Shown here: one piece after another, positions 7,996 through 16,635 of the stretch
Layout of the letters: every line of letters starts with the position of its first letter
Numbering within the stretch: position 1 is the first letter of the stretch
DNA from: JAICLV01 sp036380925
GTDB lineage: Bacteria; Actinomycetota; Actinomycetes; Acidothermales; Acidothermaceae
DNA: 43,245 nt
Direction of reading: 5' to 3'
Assembly: GCA_036380925.1 (NCBI GenBank)
Contig: DASVDW010000183.1
Location: 1 to 43,245 of the forward strand
Notes under the pieces: generated by a model
What the model was told of the DNA's origin: nothing
Databases searched by the model: none
The model's input: the letters and a program-made list of their open reading frames with translations, nothing else
Program-made: the position numbers and the translations under genes

Positions 7996-9518
7996 ACGGT
8001 GTGGCGCTCGACGGTGCGAACCCCCTTCTAGCGGGGCCGCACCTCATCGCGTACGCCGATCGGTTCGGGGGGACGATCGCCGGTCTGGCGAGCCTTCTTC
8101 GCGGACCGTTCGCCGGCGCGTTCACCGGCGTCCATCTGCTCCCCTTCTACCTGCCCTTCGACGGCAGCGACGCCGGATTCGACCCGCGGGACCACACCGA
8201 AATCGACCCTCGGCTCGGCACGTGGGCGGACCTGCGGGACCTCGCGAGCTCCCACGAGGTGACGGCGGACCTGATCGTCAACCACATGTCCGCCGACGCC
8301 GCCCAGTTCCGCGATGTCGTCGACAAGGGCGACGCTTCTCCTTGGCGGGAGATGTTCCTCACGATGCGGTCGGTCTTTCCGGACGGCGCGACGGAGGCGG
8401 ACCTCGCCGCCATCTATCGGCCGCGGCCGGGACTGCCGTTCACCGCGATGACGCTCGGTGGCGTCCGACGGCTGGTGTGGACCACATTCACGTCGCAGCA
8501 GGTCGACCTGGACGTCGCCAGCGCGAAGACCTGGGACTACCTCACCGGCATCATCGACAAGCTCACGAACGCCGGCGTGCGGTTGATTCGCCTGGACGCC
8601 GCCGGTTACGTCGGCAAGACCGCCGGCACGTCGTGCTTCATGACGCCGGCCACTTTGGACTTCATCCGCCGGCTTCGTCGCCACGCTCACGACCGCGGCG
8701 CCCGCGTGCTGGTCGAGATACACGCGCCCTATCACCAGCAGATCGAGGCTGCGCGCAACGCCGACTACGTGTACGACTTCGCGCTGCCGCCGCTCGTCCT
8801 CCACGCGCTCATGAGCCAGGATTGCGAACCGCTGGCCCGTTGGCTGGCGACCCGACCGTCAAACACCGTCACGGTGCTCGACACGCACGACGGCATCGGT
8901 GTCGTCGACGTCGGCCCAGCCGGTCAGCTGCCTGGACTGCTCGACCGCGAGCAACTCGACGCGCTTGTCGAGCGCATCCACGCCAACAGCGGTGGGGCGA
9001 GCAAGCTGGCAACGGGAAGCGCGGCGTCCAACCTCGACCTCTACCAGGTGAACTGCACGTTCTACGACGCTCTCGGCGCGGACGACGACGCCTACGTGGC
9101 GGCCCGCCTGATCCAGCTGTTTGTGCCGGGTGTCCCGCAGGTGTATTACGTCGGACTGCTCGCCGGCCGGAACGACGTCGAGCTACTGAAGAAGACCGCT
9201 GTCGGTCGTGACATCAATCGACACCGCTACGACCTGCAGGAAATCCACGTCAATTTGGGCCGTCGCGTCGTGCAGGACCAGCTGGCGGTGCTGCGTTTCC
9301 GCCGCGCGCACCCGGCGTTCCGCGGGTGGTTCAGCTCCCAGGTCGAAGGATCTCGCCTGGAGTTTCGCTGGCAACATGAGGAACACACGGCCAACCTTGT
9401 CGTCGACTTCGCGAGCAGAGAGGTTCTCATCCTCGCCACGGATCCGCGCGGAACGGTGGTTCCAGTTCGACGGACCAGCCTCGGCGACCTCGACGCCTTG
9501 ATCGCGCTCGCCAAGTAA
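7992..9518 (+). CDS. sucP: Sucrose phosphorylase, GH13 subfamily 18
   Basis: A 508-aa GH13 enzyme that converts sucrose and phosphate to glucose 1-phosphate and fructose. The nucleophile is Asp202 in RLDAAGY, the acid/base is Glu242 in LVEIHAPY, and the stabiliser is Asp300 in VLDTHDGIGV. These are offset by exactly ten residues from the Bifidobacterium adolescentis enzyme as I recall it. The loop IYRPRPGLPFT, the AGTSCFMTP segment and GRDINRHRY are also characteristic. Related phosphorylases for glucosylglycerol or glucosylglycerate are the main alternative, but similarity around the acceptor loops favours sucrose. It closes the operon, coupled to the esterase by ATGA. Confidence 0.9.
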   Translation: MNGVALDGANPLLAGPHLIAYADRFGGTIAGLASLLRGPFAGAFTGVHLLPFYLPFDGSDAGFDPRDHTEIDPRLGTWADLRDLASSHEVTADLIVNHMSADAAQFRDVVDKGDASPWREMFLTMRSVFPDGATEADLAAIYRPRPGLPFTAMTLGGVRRLVWTTFTSQQVDLDVASAKTWDYLTGIIDKLTNAGVRLIRLDAAGYVGKTAGTSCFMTPATLDFIRRLRRHAHDRGARVLVEIHAPYHQQIEAARNADYVYDFALPPLVLHALMSQDCEPLARWLATRPSNTVTVLDTHDGIGVVDVGPAGQLPGLLDREQLDALVERIHANSGGASKLATGSAASNLDLYQVNCTFYDALGADDDAYVAARLIQLFVPGVPQVYYVGLLAGRNDVELLKKTAVGRDINRHRYDLQEIHVNLGRRVVQDQLAVLRFRRAHPAFRGWFSSQVEGSRLEFRWQHEEHTANLVVDFASREVLILATDPRGTVVPVRRTSLGDLDALIALAK

Positions 9519-9656
9519 CTCGACGTACGGCAAGGACTGGTGTCCCGCGGCGGGTGACCAGCGCCCCTACCCGCCCGCGCCACGCTCATGTTGTCTTCGG
9601 CCGCGGAAGGCACCGCGGAAGGCGGAGCCACCGCGCGGCCGAAGCGAGGAGCCCCG

Positions 9657-10541
9657 ATGAGCGCGAGCGGAGAACAGCCAGGTCGACCGAGTCGGCGGCG
9701 CTGGTGGCGCCACCCCGGCTGGGTAATCGTGCTTGTCTCCATCGGCGTCGCGGTCGCCGCCGGAGGAGGCGCTGCCGGCTATGCCATCGCGCGTAGCGTC
9801 ACTCCGGTCGAGACGCACACGGTGTACTGCTCAGCTCCCGCGCCAAAGAGCGCGAGCGTAACGTCGGGTCAGCTGCTCGCGAGCGCTGCGAACGTGGCGT
9901 CCCCCAGTGTGGTCGCCATCACCGCGCGAAGCACCGACGTCTCGGTCACCGGGTCGGGAATCGTCATCGCGTCGGACGGCGTCATCCTCACCAACAACCA
10001 CGTCATCGCCAACGTCGCGGTCAACGGCGGCGCGATCACGGTGACACTCCCCACCGGCGAAAGCAGGCAGGCGGCGGTCGTCGGACGGTCACCCGAAAAT
10101 GACATCGCGGTCATCAAGGCTGACGACGTCGACGGCCTTCGGCCTGCGATTCTCGGCTCCATGTCGAGCCTTGCCGCCGGCGACCAGGTCCTCGTCATCG
10201 GCTCCGCGCTCGGTGAGCCGGGAACCGTCACCGCCGGCGTCATCTCAGCGTTGGGTAGGACCACTTGCGCGTCCGGGGAGGGGGCCGCGTCGGAGGACCA
10301 GGACCTGCTGGGCACCAAACCGTGGCTGCCAGCCGAACTCACCCTGACGAACCTGATCCAAACCGACGCCCCCATCAGCGAGGGCAACTCCGGTGGCGCG
10401 TTGGTGAACACCCGCGGCGAGGTCATCGGGGTGTGCACCGCTTTCACCGGAAGCGGCGTCAGCTCTGGCGAAACCGGTGTCGGTTTCGCGATTCGCATCG
10501 ACGTCGCCTACAACATCGCAAGGCAGCTGCTGGGCAAGTGA
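9657..10541 (+). CDS. Membrane-anchored trypsin-like serine protease
   Basis: A 294-aa protein with a cytoplasmic Arg/Trp-rich N-terminus, one membrane segment at about residues 22-45, and an extracytoplasmic HtrA/DegP-like protease domain. The triad is His115 (TNNHVI), Asp149 (ENDIAVIK) and Ser245 (GNSGGALV). There is no PDZ domain, so it is shorter than true HtrA. An insertion around residues 203-225 (TCASGEGAASEDQD) interrupts the usual L2 region. The ATG at 9657 follows GCGAGGAG; an upstream ATG at 9588 is less likely. It probably acts in envelope protein quality control or signalling. The gene stands alone after a 138-bp gap. Confidence 0.88.
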   Translation: MSASGEQPGRPSRRRWWRHPGWVIVLVSIGVAVAAGGGAAGYAIARSVTPVETHTVYCSAPAPKSASVTSGQLLASAANVASPSVVAITARSTDVSVTGSGIVIASDGVILTNNHVIANVAVNGGAITVTLPTGESRQAAVVGRSPENDIAVIKADDVDGLRPAILGSMSSLAAGDQVLVIGSALGEPGTVTAGVISALGRTTCASGEGAASEDQDLLGTKPWLPAELTLTNLIQTDAPISEGNSGGALVNTRGEVIGVCTAFTGSGVSSGETGVGFAIRIDVAYNIARQLLGK

Positions 10542-10557
10542 CGACGAAAGACAAGTG

Positions 10558-11463
10558 CTACGGGGCGACGAATATCGGCGTCTCACTGATCACGATGCGG
10601 GAGCCGTCCTTTGCCGAGTAGACGAAGGAGATGAGTTCGCCCAACCCTGCTCGGTCGACGGTGTAAGGCACCGTGATGTCGAATGTCCCGCGCGTGCCGC
10701 TGCCGGAGGTGGCCATTGCGCCCTGCGACGCGACGATGCGTCCGTCCCAGTCGGTGATCTCCACGTTGAACGCCGCTTCGAAGGTGTTCGCCGTCCCGAC
10801 AATGCGCGCCGGGCTGTGAATCGTCTGCCCGTACAAGGGCGACTCGACGAGCACCTGTGGCGAGAAGTACTCGAAGTCGGCCCGGGTCAACGGATGGTCA
10901 GCCGGCCCGGAAGCCGGCGCCACGTCGTGACCGTCGACTTCGACGCGAACGCCTCGGACGGAGGGAAACTGGGTCGCGGTGAACACGATTTGCGCAAGGG
11001 CGGCGTCATTCCACGCCGCCGACGACCCGGTTAACTCGAGGCTGGCGATCCCATGATCGAGCGTGGCCTCGTGCAGTTTCGCGCCGCTCGGGACCTGTGA
11101 CGACATGCCGGTGTCGCGCTCGTCGCCGGTGGGCCCATCCAACAGTGCCCTCGTCGATTGGTCGAGGACGGCGGTCCCGGCGGCGGTTCGCGGCAACGCC
11201 GCGAGCCGGCCGTGCGCCAGCTTCGAGTAGAAGTAGACCGAGACCGAAGGCGTCGGCGCGCTCGTCGACCGGGGGGCCGCCTGCGACGGCGACGATGGCG
11301 AGGCTGGCGACGCGGTGGTGCTCGCGATAGAGCCGGACGGCGTCGCCGTGCCGCCCGCTCCGCCGTTTTCCGTTGTTGATCCGCAACCCGCGATGAGGGT
11401 CGTGGCAGCGGCGGCGATCACCGCTGCCAGCGCCCATCCCGGGAACCGGTGCGCGCGGTTCAC
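10558..11463 (-). CDS. Lipoprotein with GerMN and Gmad2 domains
   Basis: A 301-aa lipoprotein with lipobox IAGC (Cys27), a Ser/Pro/Thr-rich linker to about residue 72, a GerMN domain (roughly 75-190, starting SVYFYSKLAHGRLAAL) and a C-terminal Ig-like Gmad2 domain (roughly 205-300, starting VLVESPLYGQTI). The pairing is common in actinobacterial envelope lipoproteins and in spore germination proteins of Firmicutes. The start is GTG with GGGAGC upstream. It is convergent with the protease gene, 16 bp away, and is last in a leftward set. It is probably structural or peptidoglycan-associated; the precise role is unknown. Confidence 0.85.
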   Translation of the reverse strand: MNRAHRFPGWALAAVIAAAATTLIAGCGSTTENGGAGGTATPSGSIASTTASPASPSSPSQAAPRSTSAPTPSVSVYFYSKLAHGRLAALPRTAAGTAVLDQSTRALLDGPTGDERDTGMSSQVPSGAKLHEATLDHGIASLELTGSSAAWNDAALAQIVFTATQFPSVRGVRVEVDGHDVAPASGPADHPLTRADFEYFSPQVLVESPLYGQTIHSPARIVGTANTFEAAFNVEITDWDGRIVASQGAMATSGSGTRGTFDITVPYTVDRAGLGELISFVYSAKDGSRIVISETPIFVAP

Positions 11464-11478
11464 CGTAAGCTCCCGAAG

Positions 11479-11730
11479 TCAGACCTCGGCCAGCGCTTGC
11501 AGGTCGTCGAGCGCGGTGTCCAGCAGGTTGTGCGCAAGCACGGACAACGCGCGGGAAGCCGCGATCTCGTCCCCGATCTCCGGCACGCTGGGTTCGCCGG
11601 GGTGCTTTCGGGCGGCGCCCTCACCGTGGACTTTGCCTTCGGTGTCCTCCGTTGAAAGCATCGCGCGCGCTTTTGTCGTCGAGCCTTCCTCCGAGAGCAA
11701 GATGGTCACGGTCCAGGTCTTCGTACGCAT
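11479..11730 (-). CDS. DUF1876 protein (Rv1738-like)
   Basis: An 83-aa protein with the DUF1876 signature: KARAMLSTED, GEGAARKHPGEPSVPEIGDEIAASRAL split over the middle, and LLDTALDDLQAL at the end. The Mycobacterium tuberculosis member Rv1738 is hypoxia-induced and resembles ribosome hibernation factors in fold (established knowledge). A role in ribosome or translation silencing under stress is therefore plausible. The ATG at 11730 follows AAAGGAGCAAACG. It lies 15 bp before the GerMN lipoprotein start and 44 bp after the hypothetical gene ending at 11775. Confidence 0.88.
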   Translation of the reverse strand: MRTKTWTVTILLSEEGSTTKARAMLSTEDTEGKVHGEGAARKHPGEPSVPEIGDEIAASRALSVLAHNLLDTALDDLQALAEV

Positions 11731-11774
11731 CGTTTGCTCCTTTCAGCTGCCGCGCCGGAGGTGGGCGCTCCGGC

Positions 11775-12128
11775 TCATCCCGGCTGCGTTGGTTGCCGTC
11801 CCACTCGAAGGTCGCTCGACGTGTTGTCGACGTACTCGTGGAAGGTCTTGGGAACGCCCAGGACGACGCTGTAGCCGCCATGTGTGAGCCGAACCCCGCG
11901 GTCCTCCCATGACAGCTGCCAGTCGTGGCACTCGATGAGATGCCGGACCGTGTCGAGCAAACCGAATTGGCGGTCTTCGCGACTCCAGTCTGGTCGGTTG
12001 GTCTCCAGCGCGATTCGATCCGCGAGCTGATGGCGGTCGAGACGGCCGAGTTCCGCGATCCGCTCGTCGAGCGCGATCGCAACCGGGGCCAGGTAAAGAT
12101 CCGCGACGCCGTGGGGCAGGGTGGTCAT
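11775..12128 (-). CDS. Conserved-looking hypothetical protein, 117 aa
   Basis: A soluble protein of 117 aa without signal peptide or membrane segment. It starts MTTLPHGVADLYLAPVAIALDE when the ATG at 12128 is used; this follows GGAGG by 5 nt, so I prefer it to the longer reading from 12203. The C-terminal half (LSWEDRGVRLTHGGYSVVLG, then VPKTFHEYV) looks like a small alpha-beta fold. I do not recognise the family. Its neighbours are DUF1876 and SHOCT proteins, and a DosR-like motif lies 90 bp upstream, so a stress role is possible but unproven. Confidence 0.7.
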   Translation of the reverse strand: MTTLPHGVADLYLAPVAIALDERIAELGRLDRHQLADRIALETNRPDWSREDRQFGLLDTVRHLIECHDWQLSWEDRGVRLTHGGYSVVLGVPKTFHEYVDNTSSDLRVGRQPTQPG

Positions 12129-12218
12129 GAGGGCCTCCGGGTCGATGACGTTCGTGGAACGACCTCCAGCGTTGTTCGTGACGCGAGGCTTGGGATGAGT
12201 CAAAGAGCACCAGCCGCC

Positions 12219-12235
12219 AGGCCGGAAGTCCCAAG
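12219..12235 (-). promoter_or_regulatory. Possible DosR/DevR-like box
   Basis: On the minus strand the sequence reads CTTGGGACTTCCGGCCT, resembling one arm (TTSGGGACT) and weakly the second arm of the mycobacterial dormancy-regulator box. The palindrome is imperfect. It lies about 90 bp before the 117-aa gene and two genes before the DUF1876 gene. Confidence 0.25.
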
Positions 12236-12247
12236 CTCGCGCCGCGA

Positions 12248-12499
12248 TCAGCGCGCTCGCAGCAGGTCGCGACGGCGCAGGTACTCCTCCTCGGTGAGCT
12301 CACCGCGGGCCAGGCGCTCGTCGAGAATTTGCCGCGCGGTGGGTGCCGTCGTCGCCGTCGCCTCGCGGTCAGCAGGCCTGATCGTTCGCAGCAGCCAGAC
12401 GACGCCGGCCGCCAGCAATCCCCAGAACGCGACCATGGTCAGCCACATGACAAGCCAGCCGACCCAGCCCATGTCATGGCCCCAGCCGTACCAACCCAT
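12248..12499 (-). CDS. Small membrane protein with SHOCT domain
   Basis: An 83-aa protein. A Trp/Gly-rich N-terminus (MGWYGWGHDMGWVGW) leads into one membrane segment (about residues 15-38), then a linker and a C-terminal SHOCT motif (ARQILDERLARGELTEEEYLRRRDLL). SHOCT regions are short helical oligomerisation modules found at the ends of many membrane or regulatory proteins. The ATG at 12499 follows GGGAGGTGGGTG. It lies between the methyltransferase gene (58-bp gap) and the 117-aa hypothetical gene. No specific function can be given. Confidence 0.85.
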   Translation of the reverse strand: MGWYGWGHDMGWVGWLVMWLTMVAFWGLLAAGVVWLLRTIRPADREATATTAPTARQILDERLARGELTEEEYLRRRDLLRAR

Positions 12500-12557
12500 C
12501 ACCCACCTCCCGTCGTCCCACTTCTTGGATACCCGTGGGTCGCGTGCGGCGAAGCGG

Positions 12558-13373
12558 TCAACTAGCCCGTCTTACCTGGGCCGAAAGCACCGCCCGGTCG
12601 GGACCTTTCGCGTCATGAGGCTTTTCGGCGACCACGGTGAACTTGCGCACCCGGCCCGACTTCAGCCAGTCGCGCCAAAGCAGGTGCGCTTGCAGCAGGT
12701 CGTCGAGCGCGTCGCGGCCGACTTGCGCTGCGATGTGCGCGGCGTCCGACGCGTAGGCGTGCAAGAGCGCGTCCGCCGTGGCTTGGTGCGCTTGGCTGCA
12801 CTCATCGAGCCATCGCACGCGCAGCCCGGCGCGGTCGAGCGTTGTGAGCAGCTCCGACAGCGGTGTCAACCACACCGTGTCGGCATTCGGCATCAGCCTT
12901 CGTTCGGCGTCCGTCAACGGCTCGCCTTCCTCCACGGTGAACGCGAACCGGCCGCCGCCTCGCAGCGCTGCCGCCACGGCGTTGAGCAGCGGCTCCTTTG
13001 CCGAGAACGCGAGCATCGTCTCCAAGAGCAGCACCGTGTCGTAAGGGCCAGCCGGAACGGGCGGGATGTGGGAGACCTCGAAGCGACAGTTGAGCCCATC
13101 GGCGCGTTCGCGGGCGATGCTCACCGCGGCGGCGCTGCAGTCGACTCCGAGATAGTCGCAGCCGAATCGGCGGGCGATCAGCCGACCCGGGCCGCCGACG
13201 CCGCAGCAGAGGTCGAGCACCGACGAGTTCGACGTGACGCCGGCGTGGACGGCCAGGGAGACGATGTCGCGCGCGCGCATGAAACTTTCTTGGCCCACGA
13301 ACTCGTCTGCGCCGTAGGCCGTCGTCCGCGCGGGTTGCAGCGCGTCGTCGAAACGGCGGCGGTCGGTGTTCAC
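12558..13373 (-). CDS. Class I SAM-dependent methyltransferase
   Basis: A 271-aa methyltransferase. SAM motif I is VLDLCCGVGGPG (about residue 52), followed by the acidic YLGVD and a post-motif VEEGEPLTDAE region. The GTG at 13373 overlaps the stop of the CDP-alcohol phosphatidyltransferase/sulfatase gene as GTGA, so the two proteins are co-translated and likely act in one pathway. The long reading from 13493 would overlap that gene by 120 bases and is not used. A small molecule, lipid headgroup or other phospho-alcohol product of its partner is a plausible substrate; this is inference from coupling alone. Confidence 0.85.
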   Translation of the reverse strand: MNTDRRRFDDALQPARTTAYGADEFVGQESFMRARDIVSLAVHAGVTSNSSVLDLCCGVGGPGRLIARRFGCDYLGVDCSAAAVSIARERADGLNCRFEVSHIPPVPAGPYDTVLLLETMLAFSAKEPLLNAVAAALRGGGRFAFTVEEGEPLTDAERRLMPNADTVWLTPLSELLTTLDRAGLRVRWLDECSQAHQATADALLHAYASDAAHIAAQVGRDALDDLLQAHLLWRDWLKSGRVRKFTVVAEKPHDAKGPDRAVLSAQVRRAS

Positions 13374-15721
13374 CGCGGCGGCTCGGACGGCGACCGCTGC
13401 GGTCCGAACGCGGTCAAAAACCTGTCGCGGAAGGTGTCCATCCGCCACACCGGCGCCTGCGGATCGGGCAACATGCCGCGCTGCCAACCCCACGACGAGA
13501 TCCGGTCGAACACGTTCGGATCATGCGCGATGATCGTGATCGGCACGTCATGACTCGCGTTGTCACCGGTGACGACGGTCGCCGGTTGGTGGTCGCCGAG
13601 CATGACGACGACGAGGTTGTCGTCGTGGATGCGCTGGATGAATGAGATCAGCGCGTTCAGGGAGTACTGAATGGATTGGCCGTACGCGGCCCTGACCTGG
13701 CTCGCCTCGCGCCACACCACCGACGGGTTTTGTCCTTGCGCGGGCATCGGGTTGTAGATCGCGCCGTCGCCGAGGTCTTGCCAGGGCACCATCTGCGGCA
13801 GCGGCGCCCATGGCGTGTGGCTTGAGACGAGGTCTATCTCGGCCATCACCGGCCGACGTTTCGCCGGTTCCAGCTCCCGCTGGTAGAAGGCCTCGAGCGT
13901 GTACTGGTCGGGAATCTTGGCGTAGCTGAACGACGGACCTCGGTACCCCACGTCGTCCGTGCCGTACATCGTGTCGAACTGGTAGAGATGCTGTCCTTGC
14001 GGCCACGGGCTCTTGCTCGACGGAATGTCGGTGACCGTTCGCCAACCGGCCCGTTTGAAGGCGACGCTGAGCGTGAGCCGTTTACTGGCGGTGATCTGGT
14101 TGTATCGCTGCGGGTTGTCGATCCAAAGTCCCGATTGCAGGGTTGAGTGCGCCAACCAGCTCACACCGCCGAACGTTGGCGAGGTGAGGAACGCGCTACG
14201 TGAGGAAAACCCCGCGGCGCTTAACGTCTTAGTGCCGTTGGTGAGGACAGCGTCGACCTGCGGCGAAAAGGTTGAGTCCTGCACGGCGACCCGTCCGTAG
14301 CTCTCGACGAACACCAAGAGCACGTCCTTGCCTCGTAACGCGGTGAGCAACTGATTGCCCGGGGTGAGGGCGAAGCGGTCCGCCTGCGCGAGCTGGGTGT
14401 CGAACGTGTGCTGGTCGTCGACTCCGGTTCGGATGCGGTCGACCTGCGCGGAAACGAGTCCCGCGCTGCTTGCCGAGGCCACCGTGGCGCCCGTGCTGGT
14501 CGATATCCCGAACGCCGCGCACAGCGTCGCGACCAATCCGAGCGAGCTGATCGCGCCGACGGCGGCTTTTGGGTGTCGGGCCGCCGTGCGTGAAACGCGC
14601 ACCGTGGCCAGCGTCATCGTGACGAGTGCCATGGCGATGCCGGCAATCGCCACGATCTCGAGAATGTCCGTCCAGGCGCGTCCGACAGAGTCACGCAGCA
14701 CGCCGATCGCCGGCCCGAAGCTTCCCCAGTCGGTGACCGGGTTGAAAGGACGGTCGACGACGGCGAAAAAGCTGATGTCGAGGACTCGGACGACGGTGAG
14801 CGCGCCGAGGATGACGCCAAGCAGCGCGGCCAACAGCGCTCTCGGCCGGGACGGAAGCAGCAACGCCACCCCGACGACCACCAAGCCCTCGATGGGCACC
14901 CGGAGAAATGTGCTGACGGTCAGGGTGGCCGGCCGGTCGGGCGCGACGAGCGCGCCCCAAAAAAGCAGGACCGCCCCGCCGGTGGCCGCCGCGCGGGCGG
15001 CCCGCCGCAACCTGCTCGCCGGCGTCTCGGTGATTGCGCGCGGGCGATGGGTGGCCAGCCACCACACGTCCCGGCCAAATGACTCGCTCAGCAGCAACAA
15101 CGCGACGGCGAGCGCGACCTCTGCCGACGCCCGCGTCAGCAGGCCACTCGCGGCGACGGCGAGCACCACCCCTTGGGTCGCGGCCACCACCTTTCGCCAG
15201 TAGCGAGGAGGAAGGCCGGCCCGCATCCACGGCAGCACGCCGGCGGCCAAGAAGACGTAGCGCATCAGGCCAATGGCGAGCGCCCAGCCGATCGACCGGG
15301 CCACGTGGACGCTGAGCACCAGAATGAGAAACGCGTCGACCTCGCCGTCGAATCGCGCGCCGATAGCGCTCACCGAGGCGGTGCGGCGGGCGACCCATCC
15401 GTCGAAACCGTCAAGCGCCAAGGCGATCGCCGCCAGCGCCAAGATGACGGGCAACGCCGTCGTGCCGCCGAAGCCGGACGCGACAAGGGCGGCCACCCCG
15501 CCGACCAACGCCGAGCGCACGAGGGTCACCTTGTTCGCGGCCCCGACCGCGGTGGCACCCGACCGGCGAAGCCCGGTGAAGAACAGCGCGTTAGCGGTCG
15601 CGCCGTACGCCACCCCGACCAACCAGCCGGCGAAGGACAAGCCGGTGGCGCCCGCGAGCAGGCCGAGCAGCGCGACTTGCCCGAACCCACTGAGGACGGC
15701 GACGCCTCGAACCGTGCGCAC
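13370..15721 (-). CDS. Fusion: CDP-alcohol phosphatidyltransferase plus sulfatase/LtaS-like domain
   Basis: A 783-aa polytopic membrane protein. The N-terminal part (about 1-220) carries the complete CDP-alcohol phosphatidyltransferase motif D104-x2-D107-G-x2-A111-R-x8-G121-x3-D125-x3-D129 within several helices. A second block of helices (about 245-405) leads to an extracytoplasmic alkaline-phosphatase-superfamily domain (about 460-770). That domain has FVESYG (Glu473, metal), SPTFGGVSW (candidate Thr nucleophile), VSSHTPW and LGDHQP (metal Asp and His), as in lipoteichoic-acid synthases and phosphoethanolamine transferases. One chain could thus build a phospholipid and process or transfer its headgroup outside. 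The GTG start follows AGGAGG. It is coupled to the methyltransferase. Confidence 0.88.
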   Translation of the reverse strand: MRTVRGVAVLSGFGQVALLGLLAGATGLSFAGWLVGVAYGATANALFFTGLRRSGATAVGAANKVTLVRSALVGGVAALVASGFGGTTALPVILALAAIALALDGFDGWVARRTASVSAIGARFDGEVDAFLILVLSVHVARSIGWALAIGLMRYVFLAAGVLPWMRAGLPPRYWRKVVAATQGVVLAVAASGLLTRASAEVALAVALLLLSESFGRDVWWLATHRPRAITETPASRLRRAARAAATGGAVLLFWGALVAPDRPATLTVSTFLRVPIEGLVVVGVALLLPSRPRALLAALLGVILGALTVVRVLDISFFAVVDRPFNPVTDWGSFGPAIGVLRDSVGRAWTDILEIVAIAGIAMALVTMTLATVRVSRTAARHPKAAVGAISSLGLVATLCAAFGISTSTGATVASASSAGLVSAQVDRIRTGVDDQHTFDTQLAQADRFALTPGNQLLTALRGKDVLLVFVESYGRVAVQDSTFSPQVDAVLTNGTKTLSAAGFSSRSAFLTSPTFGGVSWLAHSTLQSGLWIDNPQRYNQITASKRLTLSVAFKRAGWRTVTDIPSSKSPWPQGQHLYQFDTMYGTDDVGYRGPSFSYAKIPDQYTLEAFYQRELEPAKRRPVMAEIDLVSSHTPWAPLPQMVPWQDLGDGAIYNPMPAQGQNPSVVWREASQVRAAYGQSIQYSLNALISFIQRIHDDNLVVVMLGDHQPATVVTGDNASHDVPITIIAHDPNVFDRISSWGWQRGMLPDPQAPVWRMDTFRDRFLTAFGPQRSPSEPPR

Positions 15722-15821
15722 AGTCGCCTCCTGCGTTGGGGGTCCACCGCGCTACACGGGCTCCACGCCGGGGCGGTTCAACCCTGCGCCCGGACGGACG
15801 ACGCCCGGCGCAGGGCCGCGG

Positions 15822-16619
15822 CTAGCGCCCGGTCGGCTTGACCGCGCGAATGATCGCGCTGTGCATGCCGGGCGCGACCTCGTGGGTGAAGCTGACCGAC
15901 GCGTCGGCGAATCCGGCCGCCCGCAGCCCTTCCAGGTACTCGCTGCGCGACAGCGCGCCGGCGACGCAGCCGACGAAGCTGCCTCTTTCGGCCCGGTCGG
16001 CCGCGGTCAGGGCGTCCTCCGCGACGACGTCCGAAATCCCGATCCGGCCACCAGGCGCGAGCACCCGGTGCATTTCGGTGAGGACGGCAGGCTTGTCGAC
16101 GGACAGGTTGATCACGCAGTTGGAGATCACGACGTCGATCGACGCGTCGGGCAACGGCACGTCTTCGATCCGGCCCTTCAAGAACTCCACATTGGTGGCG
16201 CCGGCCCGGACCGCGTTGGCCCGCGCGAGCTCGAGCATCTCGTCGGTCATGTCGACGCCGTACGCGAACCCGGTCGGCCCGACGCGCCGCGCGGACAGCA
16301 ACACGTCGATGCCGCCGCCGGAGCCGAGGTCGAGGACTCGCTCGCCAGCTTTGAGTTCGGCGACCATGAGCGGGTTGCCGCAGCCGAGGCTCGCCGCCAC
16401 CGCCTGCGCCGGCAGCTCGCCCTGCTGCTCGCTCGAGTACAGGTTTGACCCGAAGTCGTCGTCGACCTCGCCATCCAGGCCGGAGCACGACGCCGGGCTG
16501 CAGCAGCCGTCCTGCGCCACAACCGTCAGCGCTCCTTCTGCCGCACCGCTGACCGCGGTCGCCGCGGCCGCGTAATGCGCGCGCACCTGCTCGATCAGGT
16601 CGGCCTTCGTCTCCGTCAT
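15822..16619 (-). CDS. arsM: Arsenite S-adenosylmethionine methyltransferase
   Basis: A 265-aa enzyme that methylates As(III). SAM motif I is VLDLGSGGG (about 96-103). The three Cys known to bind As(III) in the family are present: Cys80 in LGCGNP, Cys168 in SNCVINLS and Cys218 in VGCVAGAL. An N-terminal Cys39-Cys40 pair plus Cys45 is also there. The ATG at 16619 follows GAGGAG. It is divergent from arsR across a tandem operator like that of the efflux operon at 705-2385. The next gene downstream on this strand is the CDP-alcohol phosphatidyltransferase fusion, 100 bp away and probably separate. Confidence 0.93.
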   Translation of the reverse strand: MTETKADLIEQVRAHYAAAATAVSGAAEGALTVVAQDGCCSPASCSGLDGEVDDDFGSNLYSSEQQGELPAQAVAASLGCGNPLMVAELKAGERVLDLGSGGGIDVLLSARRVGPTGFAYGVDMTDEMLELARANAVRAGATNVEFLKGRIEDVPLPDASIDVVISNCVINLSVDKPAVLTEMHRVLAPGGRIGISDVVAEDALTAADRAERGSFVGCVAGALSRSEYLEGLRAAGFADASVSFTHEVAPGMHSAIIRAVKPTGR

Positions 16620-16635
16620 GGCTCGCTCCTCACAC

